This document shows positions 44,944 through 51,880 of a DNA stretch of 64,000 bases, piece after piece. Positions within the stretch are counted from its first letter, which is position 1, and each line of letters opens with the position of its first letter. Source of the DNA: Paenibacillus sacheonensis (GTDB taxonomy: Bacteria > Bacillota > Bacilli > Paenibacillales > Paenibacillaceae); the NCBI RefSeq assembly GCF_009909195.1, contig NZ_JAAAMU010000013.1, forward strand, positions 62,001 through 126,000, read 5' to 3'. The notes beneath the pieces were generated by a model. That model worked only from the letters and a program-made list of their open reading frames with translations. It ran no database searches and was not told the origin of the DNA. Made by a program: the position numbers and the translations under genes.

Positions 44944-46296
44944 ATGAGGACCATGAGAAAGCAAGCGCGTTCCCAGCGCAAACGGCCGCAGGCGACGCAA
45001 GTCCGTTCCCGTCCCCGAACCCGCACGAACAAGCGGATCAAGAAACCACTTACGGGGCGGGAAGCAGGCTTGGCGGCGGGATACCAGGAAGGCATTCGCT
45101 CGGGCCAGGAGAGCTTCGGCACGTATTTTGACGGCACCAGCATTATTATTCCGAGCTACAATCAACTCGACTACTTAAAGAAATGCATCGCGAGCATTCA
45201 TGATATGACGGCGTCCCCTTATGAAATCATCGTTGTCGACAACGCTTCCACGGACGGGACGGCCGATTACTTGCAAACCGCGGGCGGCGTCGTTCGCTTC
45301 CGGGTGCTGGAGCGCAATCGCGGCTTCGCCGGGGCGATCAACGTCGGCCTCATGATGGCCAAGGGAAGCACGCTGCTGTTGCTCAATAACGATACGATCG
45401 TGACGCAGAATTGGCTGGACAATTTATTGGCCTGCTTGAACAGCGATCCGGCCATCGGCATGGTCGGTCCCGTGACGAATTACATCAGCGGCGATCAGCG
45501 AATCGAGGTGCCGTACACGGACGAAAGCGGAATCCAGCCGTTCGCCCGGCGGTTCAATATCGGCAATCCCGCCAAATGGACGTTGACCGACCGGTTGACG
45601 GGGTTCTGTCTGTTGTTTCGGCGCGAGTTGTGGGAGCGCACGGGATACTTGGACGAAGGCTTCGAGATCGGCAACTTCGAGGACGACGATTTCAATATTC
45701 GCGTTCGCCTGCAAGGGTACGCGCTCGTCATTGCGCGCGATACGTTCATTCATCATTTCGGAAGCGTAAGCATGAAGGCGCTCGGCAGCAAGTTCGAGGA
45801 AGTGAATAATCATAACGAGCATGTTTACGTGGACAAATGGGGCAATCCCCATGATCTGATTCAAGCCGTTCGGCAGCTGGGCACCGGATTGCCGCCGCAA
45901 GGGGAAACGGCCTTCTTCCCGCAGGGAATCGTCGTCCGCGGAGCGACGGATACGCGCTACTGGATCGAAGGCGGCCTGCGAAGGCCGATCGTCGGCGAAG
46001 CACAGGCGCCAGTCGTGCGTCTCTCCCAGATCGACGTCCGGCGCTGGCCGGCCGGAGAGCCGATCGCCTCGGCGGATGTCGATGCGTCCTGGCAGGGCCA
46101 AGGGGGAATCTGGGAAGCGGACGGCATCCTCTACATGGCGGAGAACGGCGTTCGGCGCCGCGTGCCCGGCATGAAGGCCGCTGAAGCTTGGAGCTTGCAG
46201 CTGCGGCGGGGAGCGGCGCCGACTGCCGAACAGCTCGGGCAGCTCGTCGAGGGTTTTCCGGTCATCGCGCCGGTCCGCGTGGCAGAGAAGCTGTAG
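44944..46296 (+). CDS. GT2 glycosyltransferase with basic/GX3 N-terminus and C-terminal surface-type repeats
   Basis: A 450-residue protein. Residues 1-35 are basic (RKQARSQRKRPQ and more), then a glycine-every-four helix GREAGLAAGYQEGIRSG (~38-54). The GT-A domain follows from about 62: TSIIIPSYNQLDYLKKCI, EIIVVDNASTDG, LLLLNNDTIV, and NFEDDDFNIRVRL near 245. After about 320 there are two copies of a ~50-residue module, recognisable by RYWIEGGLRRPIVG and VRRWPAGEPI, then LYMAENGVRRRVPG. The same module ends the GT4 encoded at 51881. The start is ATG 44944 (AAGGAG just before) or ATG 44953. Confidence 0.83.
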   Translation: MRTMRKQARSQRKRPQATQVRSRPRTRTNKRIKKPLTGREAGLAAGYQEGIRSGQESFGTYFDGTSIIIPSYNQLDYLKKCIASIHDMTASPYEIIVVDNASTDGTADYLQTAGGVVRFRVLERNRGFAGAINVGLMMAKGSTLLLLNNDTIVTQNWLDNLLACLNSDPAIGMVGPVTNYISGDQRIEVPYTDESGIQPFARRFNIGNPAKWTLTDRLTGFCLLFRRELWERTGYLDEGFEIGNFEDDDFNIRVRLQGYALVIARDTFIHHFGSVSMKALGSKFEEVNNHNEHVYVDKWGNPHDLIQAVRQLGTGLPPQGETAFFPQGIVVRGATDTRYWIEGGLRRPIVGEAQAPVVRLSQIDVRRWPAGEPIASADVDASWQGQGGIWEADGILYMAENGVRRRVPGMKAAEAWSLQLRRGAAPTAEQLGQLVEGFPVIAPVRVAEKL

Positions 46297-46389
46297 CGAA
46301 GGAGAGGTGCTGGGTCGAAGTGCCGGCTAGCCGCAGGCAGCCAGGCATCGCTTGTCGCTGCTGCTTCGTCTCCTGCCCCTGCCGGCAGT

Positions 46390-46418
46390 ACCGCGAAGGG
46401 ACTGCCGCGCATATGCTG
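46390..46418 (+). promoter_or_regulatory. Weak sigma-K-like element upstream of the small-helical-protein genes
   Basis: AC (46390-46391), 18 bases, then CATATGCTG (46410-46418), one base off CATANNNTA and with a long spacer. It lies 100 bases before the first small gene. Suggestive only. Confidence 0.25.
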
Positions 46419-46517
46419 ATAAAGACCAATACCGCGATGAATGCCGCATGTCGATTGTGCGTGTGGTCGCGCTGACCAGTCATCATTCCCGGGAGTTCAA
46501 GTTAAGGAGGACGTGTC

Positions 46518-46805
46518 ATGCAGCATATCGTGACGGAAATGATCGAACATATGTCCCATTCCCATGAACAGCTGTCGCGCATCCTGGAGGGCAAACGCCA
46601 TGTCGCCGTCCGAATGGCGCAGCTCGTTCATGCGCTTCCGGATCAGCATCCCGGTTTCGGCGGCTTTGATGAGTTAATGGACAATTCCAAGGCGGTGACG
46701 GGCAGCGTCGTCGCTTATTTGAACAGCATCGCCGAGCTTCAGGAGTCGCTTGCCATCACGTTGAGCACGGTCATGAAGGAATTCGCAGTCGAGGACGAAG
46801 AGTAA
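46518..46805 (+). CDS. Small all-helical protein of the glycosylation island (paralogue 1)
   Basis: A 95-residue protein without signal peptide or membrane segment. It is predicted by eye to be a helical hairpin: hydrophobic residues every three to four positions in MIEHMSHSHEQLSRILEGK and again in VVAYLNSIAELQESLAITLS. The C-terminus is acidic. ATG 46518 follows TTAAGGAGGACG. Relatives in Paenibacillus genomes are, as I recall, found beside CgeB-type genes and sometimes labelled as sugar epimerases, which the sequence does not support. It is the first of three similar small genes in a row, so they may assemble together. Confidence 0.72.
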   Translation: MQHIVTEMIEHMSHSHEQLSRILEGKRHVAVRMAQLVHALPDQHPGFGGFDELMDNSKAVTGSVVAYLNSIAELQESLAITLSTVMKEFAVEDEE

Positions 46806-46829
46806 GGCGGAGGAAGGGAGCGTCGATTC

Positions 46830-47168
46830 ATGAGTCGGGAAAAGGCATATGCCAAAATGCTGGACGCCTCCGCCAAGCTGCAGTGGAACGTGGCGATGAT
46901 ATTGGAGGCTAAGGCGCTGGAGGCCGAGAAGGTGCGGTCGTGGATGCTGAATCATGTGACGCCGGATGCGTTCGCGGACCATCAGGATCATCTGAAGGCG
47001 ACGATAAGGGTGCATGAGCAGCTGGTTGAAGTCATCGACGGGCTGACGAAGCTGAACATGGGCATGACGAACGTGCTGAAAGCCGCGCTGCGCCAACAAG
47101 AAGGCGAATCGGATGGCGGATTCGAAGGCATGCTCGGAGGCTCGTTCGATTTGGGGGAGAAACAGTAA
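46830..47168 (+). CDS. Small all-helical protein of the glycosylation island (paralogue 2)
   Basis: A 112-residue helical protein. The stretch AYAKMLDASAKLQWNVAMIL, the later VHEQLVEVIDGLTKLNMGMT and the position of hydrophobic residues resemble the neighbouring gene products, so the three genes look like diverged duplicates. It ends in a Gly/acidic tail. ATG 46830 follows GGAGGAAGGGAG. Its stop overlaps the next start (TAATG), so the two are coupled. No function can be assigned; an oligomerising scaffold role is possible. Confidence 0.72.
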   Translation: MSREKAYAKMLDASAKLQWNVAMILEAKALEAEKVRSWMLNHVTPDAFADHQDHLKATIRVHEQLVEVIDGLTKLNMGMTNVLKAALRQQEGESDGGFEGMLGGSFDLGEKQ

Positions 47169-47515
47169 TGGACCGGAACCGGCTGGAACGCGAGGCGCGC
47201 ACCGCGCTGATCGGCGCGCTTGCCCGCAGCCAGACAGCCGTCGCACGGATCTTGGAAAGCGTAGCGGATATGGCACGGAACGACCCCGGCATGGCCATGT
47301 CCATCAAGCGCAATATGAATTCGCTCGCGGCGATGCAGCAGACGCTCTCCGAGATGGTGCGCGCCATGGAGCGCCATCCGGCGCGGCGAAGCACGGGGAA
47401 GCCGGCCGGCAGGCCATGGCTGAACCGCGGCGCGGCATTGCCGGGCGGCAGCAAGGAGCCGCCGGAGCGCAAAGGAGGAAACCGAAGTGGTCGCAGCAGC
47501 CGTAAGGACGAATAA
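47168..47515 (+). CDS. Small helical protein with basic tail (paralogue 3)
   Basis: A 115-residue protein. Residues 1-70 are helical (LIGALARSQTAVARILESVA, then NMNSLAAMQQTLSEMVRAME), like the two previous genes. The last 45 are basic and Pro/Gly/Ser-rich (ERKGGNRSGRSSRKDE). It therefore joins the helical module to the basic-tail feature of the island's glycosyltransferases. It overlaps the upstream stop by one base and the next gene by 29 bases, a strong sign of translational coupling. Confidence 0.72.
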   Translation: MDRNRLEREARTALIGALARSQTAVARILESVADMARNDPGMAMSIKRNMNSLAAMQQTLSEMVRAMERHPARRSTGKPAGRPWLNRGAALPGGSKEPPERKGGNRSGRSSRKDE

Positions 47516-47759
47516 ACGGCGCAAAGCAGCGGGGCCCAAGCGCAAAAGCAGCGCGAAGCCGCGGAACCAGGGCAAACGGAGCAAGTCCTCCCGCGGAAGA
47601 AAGTCGACGCCGCGCAGGAAGAAGCGGCAGCGCCAGCCGCAGACCGGAGCCGGCTATAATCAGGCTTTCGACGCCGCCTATAACCAAGGGTACAATCAAG
47701 GCTTCGCCAAAGGCTTCGAGGACGGCCATCAGATCGCTTACGAGCAGCAGAACGGTTAG
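47487..47759 (+). CDS. Small basic protein with glycine-every-four (GX3) helix
   Basis: A 90-residue protein consisting only of the two features shared by its neighbours. Residues 5-52 are Lys/Arg/Ser-rich (KRKSSAKPRNQGKRSKSSRG and RRKKRQR). Residues 56-88 are an unbroken small-residue-every-four pattern (GYNQAFDAAYNQGYNQGFAK, then GFEDGHQIAYEQ). Translation starts at GTG 47487, eight bases after AAAGGAGG, overlapping the previous gene by 29 bases. It looks like the free form of a tag that elsewhere is fused to glycosyltransferases, and could be the scaffold they bind. The composition resembles CotG-type coat proteins. Confidence 0.7.
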   Translation: MVAAAVRTNKRRKAAGPKRKSSAKPRNQGKRSKSSRGRKSTPRRKKRQRQPQTGAGYNQAFDAAYNQGYNQGFAKGFEDGHQIAYEQQNG

Positions 47760-47843
47760 ATGCTTGAGAGCAGACCGAGCGGACCGGGAGCGAACCAAGG
47801 AGACTTGGCCGGACCGAGAGCCGTCCGGGAGGAACCGGATGAC

Positions 47844-47890
47844 GACAAGAACCTCGATCTCCGCATGCTAGCGGAGGCGGGGTTCTTGTC
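47844..47890 (+). terminator. Hairpin after the small-protein genes
   Basis: GACAAGAACC (47844-47853) pairs with GGTTCTTGTC (47881-47890), with an inner CTCCGC/GCGGAG pair. There is no T-run, so termination strength is uncertain. It is about 85 bases past the last stop codon of the group. Confidence 0.55.
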
Positions 47891-47976
47891 GCGCCGGCAT
47901 GAACGACAAAAAGAAAGCTCCCCCCGCCAAACGGATCGTGGCGGGAAGAGCCGGATCGACAACGACAGAGCCTGTC

Positions 47977-48189
47977 TTACTGGAAGCCGCGTTTCGTGCC
48001 GTTCGTTAAGACAGGCAAGTTTTTGGTTTCACTGGTCATGGTGGAATGACAGATGGGACAGGTCGGGAACTCTCCGAACGAGAAATCGTTCCTCATCCAG
48101 CAAGAGCAGCTTTCGTTGGTGCATGTCCAAATCGACGTTTCTTCTTCAGGGATCGGTTCCACTTGCTTTTTTGAGAAATGAATGATCAA
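47977..48189 (-). CDS. YdjO-like cold-inducible zinc-ribbon protein
   Basis: A 70-residue protein on the opposite strand to the island. Two Cys pairs (CTNESC and CPICH, plus a further Cys in CSCWMR) and the stretch WMRNDFSFGEFPTCPIC match the YdjO family as I remember it, which is cold-induced in Bacillus. Translation appears to start at TTG 48189, only a couple of bases after GGAGGG on the minus strand, so the true start may differ by a codon or two. Its stop codon lies inside an inverted repeat (GCCTGTCTTA 47970-47979 with TAAGACAGGC 48007-48016). Confidence 0.7.
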   Translation of the reverse strand: MIIHFSKKQVEPIPEEETSIWTCTNESCSCWMRNDFSFGEFPTCPICHSTMTSETKNLPVLTNGTKRGFQ

Positions 48190-48676
48190 GCCCTCCTTCG
48201 TTCGTACGCATGCCTTTATCTTCTTATAATATGTGATTGGACTGCCAAAAATATACTACTTTTTGTAATTCTGTCCTATAACCGATTGTTTGGCGATTCC
48301 AAGCCGCAAATATGACATGCGTTGAACGTTATTTGCACCGGCTATTGGCCAACGAATCGTGCAATTCTGATTCACGGCAAGAATGGCCAGGTCATTGTTA
48401 AATTATCCCTCACCTCCTATTTCCCCGAAAAAGCCCCCTTTAAAGCACCGTCTCCCGTACTCATTAAGCGTGTTCAAGCACCGGATTATTGAATTAAACA
48501 AGCCGGATAACATAGGCAGCAACCGTCGGCTTCTAGCGCAAGAGTTGCACCTCAGGCACTATGAAGCTCCAACGTACTTATGCAAATGCACCCATGCAGT
48601 TCGGTTGCGGGTCCCTGAAGGGACCGTAAAGGATTCTTGGGTGTATTTTACATGTTTGTATAGAAGCGCAGCTACC
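48190..48676. other. Intergenic region without recognisable gene
   Basis: This stretch lies between the ydjO-like gene and the 193-bp repeat array. It is less GC-rich than the neighbourhood. A 143-codon open frame (48383-48814) starts from a TTG without a ribosome site, runs into the repeat array and has no family features. I see no RNA gene. Confidence 0.4.
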
Positions 48677-49330
48677 CTACAACTCCGGCGAAGAGCGACT
48701 TTGCTTTGGCCAACAGCGAAGCCGTCCAGCCGTTCAGGGCCGAAGCACAAGCGCCGGCATGCCGAAGGAGAGCGACTTTGGTGCGGATCACCACGGGAGC
48801 GTTCGTCGGCATAGCCGGCTCTGAAGCGCAGTTGCCCTGCCCTCTGCCCCTTAAGCGCAGCTGCCCTACAACTCCGGCGCGAAGCGCGGCTTTGCTCCGG
48901 CTATCAGGCGAAGCCGTTCAGCCGATTAGGGGCCGAAGCGCAAGCGCCGGCATGCCGAAGGAGAGCGACTTTGGTGCGGAGCACCACGGGAGCGCTCATC
49001 GGCATAGCCGGCTCTGGAGCGCAGCTGCCCTGCACTCTGGCCCTAAAGCGCAGCTGCCCTACAACTCCGGCGCGAAGCGCGGCTTTGCTCCGGCTATCAG
49101 GCGAAGCCGTCCAGCCGATTAGGGGCCGAAGCGCAAGCGCCGGCATGCCGAAGGAGAGCGACTTTGGTGCGGAGCACCACGGGAGCGCTCATCGGCATAG
49201 CCGGCTCTGAAGCGCAGCTGCCCTGGCCTCTGGCCCTAAAGCGCAGCTGCCCTACAACTCCGGCCCTAAAGCGCAGCTGCCCTGCCCTCTAGCCCCGAAG
49301 CGCAGCTGCCCTGCACTCCGGCCTGCGCCG
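48677..49330 (+). repeat. Tandem ~193-bp repeat array
   Basis: Copies starting CTACAACTCCGGCG begin at 48677, 48866, 49059 and 49252 (steps of 189, 193 and 193 bases). Each full copy contains CAGGCGAAGCCGT or a variant of it, CGCAAGCGCCGGCATGCCG (CACAAG in the first copy), and a 29-base core (48772-48800, 48965-48993, 49158-49186) that is the reverse complement of the core in the 2.0-2.5 kb repeats. The last ~110 bases are a short array of AAGCGCAGCTGCCCT units. Reading frames stay open because of composition; no start or family features were seen. Confidence 0.85.
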
Positions 49331-49457
49331 CCCGAGTGCATGCGCCTTAGGGGTCATCAGCCAATTTTGTATCCCGCGCGGACAAGTGACCAAGAGCCTT
49401 GCCTGTCATTCGCATATATATGGTGACAGAAGATACGAACATTCAGAGGTGGCGACA

Positions 49458-50549
49458 GTGCAAATCGAGGAACAAATGAACGCCGAGGCGTCAGCGGCGG
49501 GATTCGCGTCAGGATACGAGAGCGGGCTGCGGGACGGCGCCTGCGAATATTTGGTCCGGCATTTGCAGCCGCCGGCGCCGCTGAAGAGGGACAGCCGCGT
49601 CCTGTACATTCCGCAGGGCTTCGAGGGCATCGATCAAGGCATTATCGAGGCGCTGCGCCTAACCGTGCGCGAAGTATACGTAGCGGATGCCACGAGGATG
49701 GCGGAGCAGGCCGCGCTCATCCGGCCGGACTGGGTGCTGGTGCTGAACGGGCTGCACGTCTTTCCGGCGAATCATCTGCAGCAGGTCGATACCGTGCGTT
49801 CGCTTGGGATACGGACGGCTATTTGGTTTGCCGACGATCCGTACGTCACGGCGGAGACCATGTACATCGCGCCGCGTTACGACGTCGTGCTGACGCATGA
49901 GCTGAGCACGATGCAGATGTACAGGGAGCGAGGCTGCACGAAAGTGGTTTACATGCCGCTCGGCGTCGACCACAACCGGTTCAAGCCGATGGCGGTCGAG
50001 GAGAAGTACCGCAGCGACGTGTGCTTTATCGGCCAAGCGTTCTGGAACCGGGTGGAAATATTCGATGCGCTCGTGCCGTATTTGAAGACGCGCAAAGTGT
50101 TTATCGCCGGGGGGCTCTGGGAACGGATGAAGCGGTTCAAGGAGATGGAGCGGTTCATCCGGCTCGGCTGGCTTCCGGTAGAGGAAACGGTCAAGCATTA
50201 TAACGGAGCGCGCGTCGTGATCAACCTGCATCGGACAACCGAGGCGGGCAAGGACAACAAGAACGTGCTCAATTTGCCGGGACGCTCGATCAATCCCCGG
50301 ACGTACGAGATTTTGGCCTGCGGCACGATGCAGTTGACGGACCAGCGGGAAGACCTGCCGCATTATTTCGTTCCCGGTCTCGAACTGGATACGTACGCCA
50401 ATACCGTGGAGCTGCGCAACAAGCTGGAATTTTATTTGACGCACGAGGAGGAGCGAAGGACGATGGCGCTTCGCGGACTGAGGCGGACGCTGAACGATCA
50501 TTCCTACCTGCGGCGTCTGCAGCAAATCGGGGAGGTGCTGGGATGGTAA
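49458..50549 (+). CDS. CgeB-like glycosyltransferase with N-terminal GX3 helix (copy 1)
   Basis: A 363-residue protein of the CgeB spore-maturation family. An N-terminal DUF3880-type domain (VLYIPQGFEGID, IRTAIWFADDPY, YDVVLTHE) precedes a C-terminal glycosyltransferase domain with the family's INPRTYEILACGTMQLTD block, where the conserved Glu binds the nucleotide sugar. Residues ~10-25 are a glycine-every-four helix (SAAGFASGYESGLRDG). I chose GTG 49458, behind AGAGGTGG; upstream codons lie next to a CATATATAT element that may be a sporulation -10. In B. subtilis CgeB acts on the outermost spore layer, which supports a spore role for this island. The next gene is a paralogue. Confidence 0.85.
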   Translation: MQIEEQMNAEASAAGFASGYESGLRDGACEYLVRHLQPPAPLKRDSRVLYIPQGFEGIDQGIIEALRLTVREVYVADATRMAEQAALIRPDWVLVLNGLHVFPANHLQQVDTVRSLGIRTAIWFADDPYVTAETMYIAPRYDVVLTHELSTMQMYRERGCTKVVYMPLGVDHNRFKPMAVEEKYRSDVCFIGQAFWNRVEIFDALVPYLKTRKVFIAGGLWERMKRFKEMERFIRLGWLPVEETVKHYNGARVVINLHRTTEAGKDNKNVLNLPGRSINPRTYEILACGTMQLTDQREDLPHYFVPGLELDTYANTVELRNKLEFYLTHEEERRTMALRGLRRTLNDHSYLRRLQQIGEVLGW

Positions 50550-51694
50550 GACCAGGGGGGAAGACGATGACAACGAGGAGAAAGCGGCAGCGCAGGAGGG
50601 GCACGGGGCGCGACGCGCATCAAGGCCGCGCGGAAGGCTTTCGGCTCGGATGGGAGCACGGTCACTGGTTCGGGCGCTGCGAGGCGGCGCTGCTAGCCGG
50701 CGCCGAGCCTCCCCCGCCCATCGTTCAGGCACATATCCTATTCGTGGCGTCGGGCAAGGGCTTTCCCTATTCGCCGCTGGATATTGCCATCGCCGATGCG
50801 TTCCGCGGCCAAGCGGCACAGCTGACGATTACCGACACGAAGCAGCCGGTGGCAGACTTGGCTTTGCGGATCCGCCCGGATTTCGTCATCGTGCTGGACG
50901 GCCTGGAATTCGACGTTGCCCATGTGGACCGCATGCGGGCGGGGGGGATACGGACGGCTATCTGGTTCACGGATGACCCCTATTACACCGACATTACCTC
51001 GAAGATCGCGCCGCACTACGACGTCATCTTTACGCTCGAGCTGATCTGCGTCGATTATTACAAGCAGATCGGCTGTCCGAATGTCCATTATTTGTCCTTA
51101 GGCTCGGATCCGTTAGCCTTCCGGCCGCGCAATCCGGAGCGCTCGCAGCGCCACGAGATTTGCTTTATCGGTTCGGCGTACTGGAAGCGGGTGGCGTTTT
51201 TCGACCAGCTGACCCGTTATCTGGCCGCCAAGGATACGCACATATCCGGGATCTGGTGGGAGCGGCTGAAGGAGTTCAATCTGCTCGCGAGCAAAATCGA
51301 GCTCGGCCGCTGGATGGACCCGCTGGAGACGGCCAACATGTACAACGGCGCCAAAATCGTCATCAACATGCACCGCTCCCCGGACGACGATACGTTCAAC
51401 AACAACAGCGCGGGCATTCAAGCGATCTCCCCTAACCCCCGCACCTTCGAAATATCCGGCTGCGCGACGCTCCAGCTGACGGACGTCCGCGACGATCTCG
51501 TATCCTTCTATACGCCGGGCGTGGACATCGTTACCTATGCGTCGCCGCAAGAGATGATAGAGAAAATCCAATATTATCTCGCCCACGAGGAAGAACGTCA
51601 GGCCATCGCGATGCGCGGCATGATCCGGACGATGCGGGAGCATACGTACGCGAAGCGGATCCAGCGCATGCTCGGGCTGTTGTTCCCGGGATGA
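50543..51694 (+). CDS. CgeB-like glycosyltransferase with basic and GX3 N-terminus (copy 2)
   Basis: A 383-residue paralogue of the preceding gene product: the same blocks IRTAIWFTDDPYYTD, YDVIFTLELICVDYYKQIGC and SPNPRTFEISGCATLQLTD. Residues ~10-17 are basic (RRKRQRRR), then GRAEGFRLGWEHGHWFG forms five turns of the glycine-every-four pattern (~27-43). It overlaps the upstream stop by seven bases. ATG 50543 has GGAGGTG five bases before it; ATG 50567 with GGGGGGAA is a second option. Two adjacent CgeB paralogues suggest two successive sugar additions. Confidence 0.84.
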   Translation: MVRPGGKTMTTRRKRQRRRGTGRDAHQGRAEGFRLGWEHGHWFGRCEAALLAGAEPPPPIVQAHILFVASGKGFPYSPLDIAIADAFRGQAAQLTITDTKQPVADLALRIRPDFVIVLDGLEFDVAHVDRMRAGGIRTAIWFTDDPYYTDITSKIAPHYDVIFTLELICVDYYKQIGCPNVHYLSLGSDPLAFRPRNPERSQRHEICFIGSAYWKRVAFFDQLTRYLAAKDTHISGIWWERLKEFNLLASKIELGRWMDPLETANMYNGAKIVINMHRSPDDDTFNNNSAGIQAISPNPRTFEISGCATLQLTDVRDDLVSFYTPGVDIVTYASPQEMIEKIQYYLAHEEERQAIAMRGMIRTMREHTYAKRIQRMLGLLFPG

Positions 51695-51880
51695 GTGGCG
51701 GTGCGGGATGGGTGTACGGCCGGGCGGGGCGACATTTTGTGCGTTTGCTGGCGGTTCAAATGACGTGCCGCGTCAGCGGCCTTCCAAATACTATATAGAA
51801 ACTAGGATCAAAGAGTAGAGCAACACGGGACGGAGGTGAACGCCTGCTCCAGCTTAGCCGCTGACGAGCGAGGCAGCCGA

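Noticed and set aside
47760..48185. 141-codon open frame directly after the GX3 small protein
   Set aside because: It reads through a hairpin and is antisense to the ydjO-like gene; the composition (many Arg/Ser/Trp) is that of a shadow frame.
48383..49122. Open frames of 138-143 codons around the 193-bp repeats
   Set aside because: Starts lack ribosome sites and most of the frame is repeat sequence.
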